From positions 9,620,283 through 9,684,282 of the forward strand of contig NW_004454171.1 in NCBI RefSeq assembly GCF_000283155.1: 64,000 bases of DNA, written 5' to 3'. The notes beneath the pieces are model-generated. The model was not told where the DNA came from and did not search any database. It saw only the letters and a program-made list of their open reading frames with translations. Source of the stretch: Ceratotherium simum simum (taxonomy: Eukaryota; Chordata; Mammalia; Perissodactyla; Rhinocerotidae). This document shows positions 12,461-24,300 of the stretch, piece after piece. How positions within the stretch are numbered: the stretch's first letter is position 1; the number at the start of each line of letters is the position of its first letter. The position numbers were made by a program, and so were the translations under genes.

Positions 12461-15400
12461 AATTATTTTTATTTTAACAAACTAGCTTCCTTGGTCCTGT
12501 CATTCCATCCAAGTCCTCAATGTTGGCTGAATTATGACATTCTAGAGTTGTAACTTATTTTATGCATTTTGAATGAAGACAACTAGGTACCAAATTGTTA
12601 TTTTTAAATTATTATCAAATGACTAACTGAAAGTGACTTATATGCTCCTCCCACCCTGACCAAAAATAATTCTTAAAAATGAAGGATTTTACAGAAATTC
12701 AACACTTTATGTGATGCTTTAAAATACTTAATTTTTTTCACAAATATTTGATCATAACCAAAGTCATAAGTGATAATCCAAAGAAAATGTACTCGATTGT
12801 GATTTTAGTCTATCATAAGAAATGTAAGCAAAATTAAAGCAGAAAAAAAGGCATTCTCTTCTTAGACATAAGACATGACTGTGCAAAGAGAAACAAATAA
12901 AAATTCCTGTCACGACATGGTAAAAATTGCCTCTAAATGAGTTCAATCATAAAACTACTAATTGTTTATTTTAAAACTATGGCAGGAAAATGGCTCAGGA
13001 AATCATATGTTTTGAAAGGTTTTAGAGTTTTCCATTTTGTGCTCCTTTTAGAGAATATCTGATTTTGATTAGCCTATCAATTTGCCTGGATTGTGCTGAA
13101 TCACAAATGTACAAGTGAATTACAAACCCTAGGAATGTTTAAAGGGACTCATATACTGTGTGTCCTGTCTGCACCAATCAGAGAAAGATAAGGGGAGAGG
13201 AAGAGAGACAAAGAGAGACTCTATATTGGAGAGTCACCCAAATCGTGCTGCAGTCAACTGTGAAGGCAGCAAGCTGTGCTTCGAGGATGTGAGACTCATG
13301 CTACTTAACTTGATATTGAAAGTTGCCTCTTTCCAAAATGGAATTTAAGTAGCCACTGACAAAGGACACAGCCAAGAAAGCCAGTGAGATCGCATAAAAA
13401 ATCAGGAGTGGGATAAAAAGGAAGTAAACACTCACTCGGTTTAATTCTCCTGTCTCCAAACCGGGTCACTCTGCCCTGTTAACTTTCTGAGTCTCTGCTT
13501 TCAGAGGGGAGATCACCACGTCCCGGGAGAGTCACTCTGAACCAGACTAAAAGTCTTCACAAAATATTTAGCAGTGTTGTGGTTCAGCTCCAGAAACAGA
13601 TGTCATATGTTCCTTTATCCTGAACTGTATGTTGAGACGTTCAATAAACACTGAGTATGTTTAAGTTTGGAATATATGGCTTTAAATAAATGAATTATAT
13701 TTGCCAGTAGATGCTAACTGCAAGACTGGTTTCGTTTTATGTTACTAAACATTGCTCTACCAAACAAGAGAAAGGAGTTGAGCCAAACACAAGCGAAACA
13801 TTGCCTCTAATGAGTGAGACTTAGGAGTAAACGAACCAATTAAAAATGATTCCCTGCTACAACATGGTAACCTCTGGGGGAGGAAATCGGTAGGAGGAAG
13901 ATCAGCTCTTCCAAGGACAAAATTCAGAGAAAAGAACTACAGGGAGGCCCGGCCCCTGGTGAGAAGCAGGAGCAACTTGCTTGGTGTACCACATCCTTCC
14001 AGTTTGGAGGATGCTCTGAGATCCATTTACCCTCCTCTGTCTTCCCCTAACCAGGCAACCAACAGAGCCACAGTCCAAAGGAGCATCCACCACTAGCAAC
14101 ATTCACCCTAAGACCAAGGATTGGAGAAAAGGGAGGATGCTGCTTCTTTATTCACTGTACCCTCAAATAAACTGGCTTCTGCTCTAAGAACCAGGATACC
14201 CTCCAGTGCTTAAATCAACTTGTCTCCACAGGGACAAGCTGTGGGTGAGGGCAGGGTTAGGGAGAGGGTAGGGAGAGACAGTGATGCATCAGAAGGGGAG
14301 GAGCCAGATTTGAACTTGAATTTCGGCAGGGGGAAGTGAGGAAGATGCACCCAGAAGTAACCATGCCCAGGAAGGCATTGGGGTCAGAGTAGAGTTAGGG
14401 TAACACTAATTAGTATCATGCCAGCCAGCCAGAGCAGCAAATATCCTATTTTTACTCCTGATGCAGGTAGCCTAGGATTTCTGCTGAAACACTCAGGGGA
14501 GGACATGATCTTGGTCCTTTGAGCCAGAATGCGAGCAAAAGACCCAAGTGGTCACCTATGATGCTTGGGACATCAGAATTAGAGCATAAGAAAGGGAGTA
14601 TGTCTGGAACAGGGTGGCATGTGGAATCTCCTGGAATGTCTCCCACAGCCTGTCTGTAATCTCTGGGTGGTGGTCATATGTCACCTGGAATATGGCTGAC
14701 ACTCATACCTTCTGAGTCAGGGACTTTCCCAGAGCTGAACCAAGTACAAACACATTTATTTCACTAGTAATAAAAATATCTGTTTTACTAGGAAATGTAT
14801 TAGGGTCATCTCTGACTCCAGATGTTACAGTTCAGACGTTGTTCTCAAAATGTAGTCAGGTAAGGCTAAACAGCACAGTTTTCAGAATGATATGATGTCC
14901 ACCACCCAGACCTCATGGTGTATACAAGGATGTACGCCACTCTACTCTTCACATGAGATATCCACAGTAAGTTCTATAACTTGAGTAATCTCTCAATTGT
15001 TCAACTCCTATTCAGTCCTCATCATTTTTCTTCCAACTCTTCAGCAAAGGCTGCTATCAGCCAAGCAAATTCTCCTGTTCTCATACATCAATCCAGCCAC
15101 CCTGCCAACATTTGCTGCTTTTTTTTTTCTTTTGAGAGGGTGGAGTAGGGGAATGAGATTCACATCCTGACCACTTTAAGAACCAGGCGTCTGGCTCGCC
15201 AGTAGAAAGTTCTTCATAGTAACGTATTACAGCTAAGAGCAGAGTCTGCAAGCTTCCCTCTAAACCTTCAGAAATCTTATCAAGTAATGAATTCTTTGTT
15301 CTATTTTATAGGCTAAAAGCTATTTAATGCATCAGTGGAGAGAAGGTCTCCTATCATCTCCTTTCTGTCTAGAGAACACAGAACCACTGAGTTTCCTGAC

Positions 15401-16780
15401 TTGAGCTACAGTTTAGTAGTTATAGAATGGACAGCCTGAGTCGTAAGCCCCAAGTTCCAGGAAGGGTCCATGAATCTCTGGAGAGAATGCATCACTCAGA
15501 AATGATGATGGTCAAGTTGGAGCTTCTACTTCTATATCAAAAAGACTCAACTTCAGCTCAAGACTTCCTGTGAGTAAAGAATTTGCCTAAGGATGCATCA
15601 ACCTTGGCTTGTCATTGAGTTTACAGTACGGCTTCCATCTTGTCCATGTAATTTGCAGTATTCTGGCAAATAATGAGAACTCTTTGGGGAAGTCATGGTA
15701 ATAATTCTGGTCCTGAAAACAGCCTGCCAGCTCCCCTATGGCTCCTCAACCTCTCACCCACCTCTCCCACAACCAATTAATTCATCTAGAAACAGAGTAG
15801 CAATGCTTATTCAGAACTCAAGGGGGAACTCTAAATTCTGGGGCTGTAAAAGAAGCCAAGTAGGGTGTCTCCCAATCAAATCCGAATTCTTCTTGGCTAT
15901 GGAGAAAGGCCACACTAGAAAAATTAACTCTAAAAGTTTAAATGTTTCCTGATGGACAAAGATTACCCTGGATTTACCTAAACCTCCCCTGAAGGTAGGG
16001 CCTTAATTTCAAGCCAAAAGAAAAGCCATTTATCTGTCCTTCTCCAGCCTCACCCAACTGACAGAGATCACACGTCATTCCCTAGGGTCAAGGTCTTGAG
16101 AATATCCTCCTCACAGGTCCACAGCAAGGACACCCAAGGGAGAGACAAAGGCTTTCAAAGAGAAGGCAAGACTGTAGGACTCAGTAGTAAGGTCTGGTAG
16201 TTCCACATTTGGAGAAAATGAACTTCACTGAAAACTTTTCCGTATGTCAAGAACATGTACATCTTTAGAAATATTATTTTACGGCAAGTAAATGAATCAA
16301 GAGACTAAAGGTTATTGTTGACAGCCTTCCATTTTAGAAGGAAGTCAACTGTGCCTTAAAAATGCTCTACAAAATGATTAGATTCAATAACTTCACTGCA
16401 CATAATTTGAACACTTTTTGTTAAGTTTCACTTTTATCAGCATCTCTGCATTTTATATCCTGCTGATAAAATTTTCCAAATTTTTGGAGAACGAGGTATT
16501 ATTTTTAGCTCATGCTCTTAGTAGAGATCTGATAACCCAAGGAATCGCAGTAAACTTCTTAGACACATTAACTGTTAAAAGCTGCAGGAGGGTCCTTTAC
16601 GAAAATGAAATTAAAATTCAATAAATTGCACATTACTTTCCTGAAAGAGTTCATCTAAAAGGCTGATTCACATTCAGAGTGAAGTATTCTTTTATCACAG
16701 GATTGAATCAACGCAGCCAACAGGAAACTGCTAAGAGCAGAGTCTGAAAGCTTCTTTAAAAGCCTATTAAATAGGATACT
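12461..16780. other. MYO3A intron, mostly unassigned
   Basis: About 4.3 kb with no recognised exon, RNA gene or clear young repeat. A poly-T run lies near 15121. Short frames at 13160, 13902, 14452, 15695 and 16418 look random. Confidence 0.4.
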
Positions 16781-17371
16781 TTGTTATAAAAATTTAAAAA
16801 TACAACCTATGGTACAGAAAGAAATCTTTATTACTCAGGGATAAATTTATAGCCTTAAATGCCTTCATTATTAAATGAGAAAAATGAAGAAATAGATGAC
16901 CCAAGTATTCCCCTTAAGAAAAAAAACAAAAGAAACCAAATGACTGAATTAATAAAAATATAAAAATAAAATTGAAATCAATAATACAGATAATTAAAAA
17001 AATATAGGATGGGTAAATATATCCAACAGCCATTGTTTTTTTTTGTTTTTAAGATGGAAAACTCCCTTGTAAGCCCAATTAAAGAAAAGAGAGCAAAGCC
17101 AAAAAATATATATAAGATTAGAATGTGGAAGGAAACAGCCAGAGATACACAATAAATAAAAAGCACTATAAGAAAATTTATCAATCAAATCTATGGCATC
17201 AGATTTGATGATGGTTTCTTAGCAAAATACAGATAACCGAAAAAGAAAAGAAAAATTTGAATAGATAATTATCATAGAAGAATCAGAAAGGTGATTAAAG
17301 ATCCAAAAAGGCCCCAGGACCAGAGGCACACACAGCTGAGTTTTATCTAATCTTAATTCAAAGTTTTAAAA

Positions 17372-17532
17372 ACCAGTGTTCCCCACCTTCTCTAACGCTA
17401 AGAATCACCTGCTGTGCTTGTAAAAGGCACAGATGATGAGGTCTCTTCCCTGGAAATTCTTATATAGCAGGTCTGGTGCGAACCTAGGTAACTATGTCCA
17501 GGCGCTTTAAATCTTCAGAGAACATTGGCAAC
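17372..17532. mobile_element. MER5-like hAT-Charlie fragment nested in L1
   Basis: Foreign text between two L1 pieces: cagtgttccccaccttctct, then agaatcacctgctgtgcttg. This matches the nonautonomous MER5 pattern (cagtggttctcaa ... atcacctgg). Terminal inverted repeats are degraded. Confidence 0.5.
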
Positions 17533-19678
17533 TGATTTTAACTCTGATAGTCCAAAGAAAAAAGATAAGAAAAAGCTTCCTAGCATAACTTTAATGTTCA
17601 AATCTGATAAGGATATAAAAGAAAACTAAAACAATAGATAAGTCTCATTGATGAATATAGATGAAAAATCTAAATAAAACAGTAACACACAGGAAACAGA
17701 AATTTGTCAAAAGAGAAATGCAGTTTGATTATATTGGATGTATTCCAGAAATGTAAGGATATTTAAATATTAAGAAATCTATCAACATAATAAGAGATAT
17801 CAACAAATTGCTGCATTAAAATATTATATCAATAGATGATGAAAAGATATTTGATAAAATTCATCAGGATTCCTAATAACAACCCTAAGCAAAGCAGCAA
17901 TGAAAGGAAGTTATTTAATTATGATAAATGCTCTTTATTACAAATACGAGCAAACACTAAAACCACTTCACTTAAAATCAGAAACCAGACAGGGAGGCAA
18001 GTTATGATCATTATTACTTAATACTGACTTAGAGTCTAAGTCTTAGATGCTCTAAGTACCAAAACAAAAAGAAAGGACTGACATATCATAGAAAAAAAGA
18101 GTAAAACTATTCTTTTTGCTGATGACATGATTATATATTTAGAAAACTCTACCAGTGGAAAAAATATCCCGTTTAGAATAACACCAAAAACCATAGCGTA
18201 GTTAGAAAGAAATCTAAAAATAAATCTTAAGTTCTAGAGGAATAAAACTATAAATTATTATTAAAAACTCAAAACAATATCTAAGTAAATGGAAAGGCCT
18301 ATCATGATTTGGGATGAGAAGGCATAATATCATAAAAATGACAATGCTCCCCTATTAATATATAAATTTAATACAATTGTAATTAGAATTCCAATTGGGT
18401 TCTGAGAATTGAATAAATTGATCTTAAAGTTTATATGGACAAAGGCCAGACAACAGCTAAGAAAAGAATGGAAAAGAAGAAAGTGAGAGCAGGACTTGCC
18501 TTACTAGGTAGGATGCCTTACTAGAAAAATACAGTATCAAACCACTGTAATCAAGTCAACAGAATATTAGAATAGAAATAGAACCACAAATAGTGAATAA
18601 AATAGTGACATTAGAAATAGATTGCATGTTATATAAGGCCTTCATATATGATCAATCAATCAGTGGGAAAAGGGTACTGTACCTAGTAACAGTGACGGCA
18701 TAACTGCCTCTCCACCTGGAACTATATAAAAAATAGATTTCAAATGGATTAAAGACAAATATATATTTTAGAACTTTCAAGAACATCTAGGAGACTACAT
18801 GTACAATGAGAGACAAGGGAAAACTCTTTAACCAATCCCCAAAACCCAGATGTTATAAACAAAAAGATAAACATGGTAGATTACACAAAAATTAAAAACA
18901 TGTTTTTGTATGGCAAAAGATATGATAAAAAGTAAGTCATGGACAAGCCATACAACTGGAAATATTTATAACACAAATGATAGAAAAATATAATGTCTAT
19001 AATTATTTAATGAGCACTTACAAATTGATGTAAAGCATAAAAATAACTCAATGAAAAGGGGCAACATATATAAATTTACAATTTGTAAAAGAGCAAAACC
19101 CAAGCAGCCAGCAAACAAATGGAAAGATGTTCAAATTCACTATTAGTCCAGGATATGCAAACTTGAAATGTGATGTTACTTTCACCCATCAGACTAGCAA
19201 ATACTCAAATAGCTGCGATACATTGCTGGCAGAGATGGGGGCCAGGAGGGTACTCGCACACGTAGCCGGTGGAAATGGGAGGCATTACAGAATTGTTGGA
19301 AGGTAACCTTGCAATCCATATTCAAATTTTAAAATAGATATACCCTTTGTCCCAAGAATCCCACTACTAGGGACCTATCCCATAGAAATAAAAGCATCAG
19401 TAAATAAGGACATATTTGGCTTTGCTCATGGTGACAAAGATCTGGAAACATTAATAGTTTTATGCCCAGTCATCGCTGAATGGCTGAATAAATTATGGTA
19501 GTCCACACCATGGGACATTATGTTGCCTTTAAGAGAACTAATTTAGTGCTATACTAGGTGATTTGAAGGCATTTTCACAAGGTATTGCTGAGTGAGAAAA
19601 ATCAGATATAGAAAAGTATGTGTATTTAATCCCATATTAATAAAATGATGACAACCCTTCCAGATATATGTACATATT

Positions 19679-19680
19679 TG

Positions 19681-19719
<39 letters not shown>

Positions 19720-19724
19720 TGTGT
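19679..19724. repeat. (TG)n microsatellite
   Basis: About 20 TG units with minor interruptions at the end of the old L1. Confidence 0.95.
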
Positions 19725-19890
19725 CTACAAGCAGGATTTTATGAGCAGGGAGGTAAATACGGAATATTGCACTATATATGCTGGCTTGTTAACAGCCATT
19801 AGCTGGGGGAGGGGAAAGAGGGCAGATGTGGATGGAAGAGGGTAAGATGGGGAAGAGAGAGCTGAGCAAAAAATAAGTTTTAAAGAAATC

Positions 19891-21400
19891 TGCACTAGAA
19901 ATTGACAAGCTGATCCTCAAATTCGTAGAAATTCAAGGGACCCAAAATAATCTTGAAAAAAGAAGAACAAAGTTGGAGGACTCACACTTCCCAATTTCAA
20001 AACTTATCACATGGCTACAGTAATCAAGACAGCGTGGTACTGGCAGAAAAACAGACATATAAATAAAGAGAACAGAATTGAGAGTTCAGAAATAAATCTA
20101 TACATTTGCGGTCAACTGATTTTCAGCAAGGATGCCAAGACCATTCAATGGGGAAAGAATAGCTTTTTCAACAAATGGTGGTGGTCCAACAAAAGAAGCT
20201 GAACCCTACCACATGCCAGACACAAAAATTAACTCCAAGTGGAACAAAGAGCTGAATGTAAGAGTAAAACAGGACAACTCTTAGAGGAAAACTGAGGCGT
20301 AAATCCTCGTGACTTTGTATTAGACAAGTTTGCTATGTATGACACCAAAATCACAAGCAACAAAAGAAAAAATAGATAAACTGGACACCATAAAAATTAA
20401 AACCTGTTGTGCTTCAAAGCACACCATCAAGAAAGTAAAGATACAAATGGGAGAAAATTTTTGCAAATCATATATTTGATAAGGGACATGTATCTACAAT
20501 ATAAGGAACTCTTACAACTCAATAATAAAAGGACAACCCTATTAAAAAATAGGCCAAAAGATCTGAATAGACATTTCTTCAAAGAAGATATATAAATGAC
20601 CAGTAAGTACATGAAAAGAAGATCAGCATCATAAGGCATCAGGGAAATGCAAATCAAAATCATTTCACACTCACTAGGACGACTCTAATCAACAAGACAA
20701 ATAATAAGTGTTGGGGAGGATGTGAAGAAATTGGAACCTTCAAACACTGCCGGCTGGAATGTAAAATAGTACAGCTGCGTTGGAAAATAGTCTGGCAGGT
20801 CCTCAAAAGGATAAGCATAGTGTTACCCTATGACCCAGCAAGTCCACTCCTAGGTATATACCAAAGAGAAATGAAAACTTATGTCCACACAACAACTTGT
20901 GCACAAACGTTCACAACAGCATTATTCGTAATAGCCAAAAGTGGAAACAACCCAAATGTCCATCAGCTGAGGAACGGATAAATAACATGAGGTATATCCA
21001 TAAAACGGAATATTATTCAGCAATAAAAAGAAGTGAAGTACTGATACACGCTTCAACATTGATGAACCCCAAAAACATTACGCTAAGTGAGAGAAACCAG
21101 TCACAAAAGACAACATATTGCACCACTCTATATTTATATGAAATGTCTGGAATAAACAGATCTATTGTGATAGAAAGCAAAGGTGGGGTGGGAATGAGGG
21201 GTAACTGCTAATCACTAGCAATGTTTCTTTCGGGGAGTGATAAATTCAGAATAGGAAAATATTCTAAAAACGATTATGGTGATGCATGCACACCTCTGTG
21301 AATATACTAAAAGTCATTAAAATGTACACAGTATACAAATGCTGACTTGTATGGTATGTGAATTACATCTTAATAAAGTTGTTATTAAAAAAAGACCACT
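19891..21400 (+). repeat. L1, sense, ORF2 3' part and 3'UTR
   Basis: Starts in ORF2 (agaacaaagttggaggactc, atggctacagtaatcaagac) and proceeds through gcatcagggaaatgcaaatc to a 3'UTR ending near gttgttattaaaaaaaga. Several stops and frameshifts. Ends about 320 bp short of the MYO3A exon at 21721. Confidence 0.8.
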
Positions 21401-21657
21401 AAAAAAGAATGTGTAATATGATCACATTTATGCATTATGTAAAATGTTATATACATGTGGCAGATGCAAATACAAGTAAAATAACAGATTAAGAACAAAA
21501 CCAAATTCAACTATATCTCAAGGCCACTGTTTCCCCATCTTTGAAGTAAATATTCTAATGCTAGTTATTTCATAAGGTCATTTCAGTAATTAAAAGGATG
21601 ATTCACACAAAACACTTAGCACAATACCTGGCATCTATTAATCACTCATGAATGCTA

Positions 21658-21873
<216 letters not shown>

Positions 21874-21922
21874 TCAGTGGACAGTGAAAGTATTATTTAT
21901 GAAAGTACCACCTGCTGGGTTA

Positions 21923-22066
<144 letters not shown>

Positions 22067-22224
22067 TTATTAATTGTCAAAATTATTTGGCAATATAATT
22101 ATCAGAACAACAACTGTGAGTGCCAATGTGGGTTTTCCAAAATACTGGATTTTGGCTTTTTATGATTGTTATTGTCATTATTTTCAACAACTACTGTCAT
22201 TAAATTGCGGACACTCCTAAGCAC

Positions 22225-22400
22225 TTTACATGAATCATTCAACGCATATTTGTGAGTGACTACCAGTCATTGTTCTAGACACTGAGGATGCACCAGGTGC
22301 AAGACAGTCAAAAATCCCTAACTTCTTAGAGTTTAAATGCCAGTGGGAAAAGACAGGAAAAGAAACAAATTAATAGTACTTATAGCATGCCAGATGGTGA
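22225..22400 (-). repeat. L2 3' end, reversed
   Basis: aatcattcaacgcatatttg then cattgttctagacactgagg is the reversed L2 terminus. Confidence 0.6.
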
Positions 22401-22404
22401 TAAG

Positions 22405-22595
22405 TGCTACATTATCTCTTCACCTGCCGTAACCCCCCAGTTACGGACCTGGTTCCCTCATTTTATACACAGGGAAACTGAGGCTTAGAAGGGCTCCAAT
22501 CTCCTCTCAGGTTACAGAGTTGATGGCTAAACTGGATTCAAACCAGGCTATTTGACTCCAAAGCCCACGTCTTTAACCACCTTGTGACACGGCCT
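22405..22595 (-). repeat. MIR, reversed
   Basis: cagggaaactgaggcttaga and cccacgtctttaaccacctt match the reversed MIR consensus. Confidence 0.75.
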
Positions 22596-22960
22596 TTCTG
22601 GGGCTCAGTTTTCTCACTTGTATGAGGAATCTGCTTCTTATGCGTCTCAAGGTCCATAACTCTGTGGTTCTGACACAAAAGTAGCATTTCCCAGATTCTG
22701 GAATAAGACAATTAAGGGAATATGGACCACAACAAGGTGAGTCTCTGGCTCAGGACGGTCCACTGCATAATGCTGGGACCCCAGGTTCCCCTTCTCCTCC
22801 TTTCCCTCGTCTTCCTTTTCCTCTGGAGAGTTCCTGGGATGGATCACATTTTTCTCCAGGACCAGGCAAGTTCTCTTCAGAAACAGAGAAGGATGATCTT
22901 CCTGTTTTATAGTTTCACAGTCTCCGTTATCTCTGTTCAGCCCTGCTTTGCTTCCATTCT

Positions 22961-23192
22961 TTTTTTTTTTTTTTGTGAGGAAGCTAACATCTGTCAATCC
23001 TCCTCTTTTTGCTGAGGAAGACTGGCTGTGGGCTAACATCCATGTCCGTCTTCCTCCACTTTATATGGGACGCCACCACAGCATGGCTTGCTAAGCGGTG
23101 CATCAATGTGTTTCCGGGATCCGAGCCGGCGAACCCCAGGCCGCTGCAGTGGAGCGCACACACTTAACCGCTTGCACCACCAGAACGGCCCC
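22961..23192 (-). repeat. ERE SINE
   Basis: Reversed ERE with poly-T at the left, two gctaacatc blocks, tttatatgggacgccaccac and a terminal cggcccc. It is in the same orientation as MYO3A, about 940 bp upstream of the exon at 21924-22022. A second ERE follows after only about 14 bp. Confidence 0.88.
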
Positions 23193-23206
23193 CAGAAGTG
23201 CTTCTG

Positions 23207-23471
23207 TTTTTTTTTTGTTTTTTTGGAGGGAGGAAGATCAGCCCTGTGCTAACATCTGCCAATCCTCCTTTTTTTTTTTTTTTTTTTTTTGCTGAGGAAG
23301 ACCGGCCCTGGGCTAACATCCGTGCCCATCTTCCTCCACTTTATATGGGACGCCGCCACAGCATGGCTCTCCAAGCAGTGCGTCAGTGTGCGCCTGGGAT
23401 CCGAACTGGCAAACTCCGGGCCGCCGCAGCAGAGCGCATGCACTTAAATGCTTGTGCCACTGGGCCAGCCC
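23207..23471 (-). repeat. ERE SINE, second of a tandem pair
   Basis: Full reversed ERE with long poly-T, atatgggacgccgccacagc and a terminal ctgggccagccc. A short direct repeat, tgcttct, flanks it. Frames at 23098-23698 come from these SINEs. Confidence 0.88.
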
Positions 23472-23881
23472 TTTGCTTCTTGATGACCCCGATGGCAGTT
23501 TGGGAGACCCTGGGGTTTGCATCTGACTTGTGGCATCGCCCTTCTCATCCTCCCACTGCACTTTCCTCTCATTTTGGCGTGGTCCTAAATGCTCACTTGA
23601 TTACTCACTCCGTTATCACCAGGCTTAGAAGACTGGGGTTGGGGCAGAGAAGGGTTCCTCTTACAGAGGCGAAATTAATTATAACCCTCACATGCTAAGG
23701 TCTTGCTGTCTTCATTTCTTTTTAAATTACTCCTCTTTCAGTTAGTATAAGACTCCCAATGCCATCACAAAGCTTTAGATGGTACCAGAGGGGCTGGGTC
23801 AGGAGATACAAAGTTGTCGCTGTACAAGCACTCCTCTCTGCCACCGATTAGTCAGGATTCTCCAAAGAAAGCAGAACCAAC

Positions 23882-23916
<35 letters not shown>

Positions 23917-24300
23917 AGAGAAATTGATTAAGGAATTGGATCATGAGATTGTGGAAGCATACAAGCCCAAAATCTGCAGGGTCGGCTGGTAGGCTGGAGA
24001 CCCAGGAAAGAGTTGCAGTTTGAGTCCAAATGTAGTCTTGCTGGTAAAATTTCTTCCTGCTCGGAGGTTAGTCACCTCAAGCCTTCCAAATGGGAGGAGG
24101 GAAATAGCCAAGTCCAGCCCAGTCTAGCCATCCTATGCCACCTAGGCAGGAAGAAAAAAACTGAGGAGCACTGGTGAAGTTCACAGTCCAGAGGCACAGG
24201 CTTACTAAAAGACTGAGACCTAATCATAGGGCCATAGAACACTTCCCCTCCCCCACCTTACTAGAGGCCTGTTTACGGCAGTTCCTTTTACCCAGTACAT
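23472..24300. repeat. Intron with (GT)n and an unnamed interspersed repeat
   Basis: A (GT)n tract is at 23883-23912. The text around it (gattctccaaagaaagcaga to ctggagacccaggaaagagt) is a familiar mammalian interspersed repeat whose family name I cannot give safely. Confidence 0.5.

Larger units (their letters stand above)
16780..19890 (+). repeat. Old L1, sense, ORF2 region, interrupted by MER5-like element
   Basis: ORF2 remnants run left to right. The reverse transcriptase core is visible at about 18107-18145, where ttctttttgctgatgacatg encodes an F-A-D-D-type motif with multiple stops around it. The tail at 19680 carries a (TG)n tract. Diverged and dead. A short hAT element sits inside at about 17372-17532. 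Confidence 0.75.

Noticed and set aside
23098..23698. Cysteine-, phenylalanine- and alanine-rich frames on both strands
   Set aside because: Translations of two ERE SINEs and their poly-T tracts.
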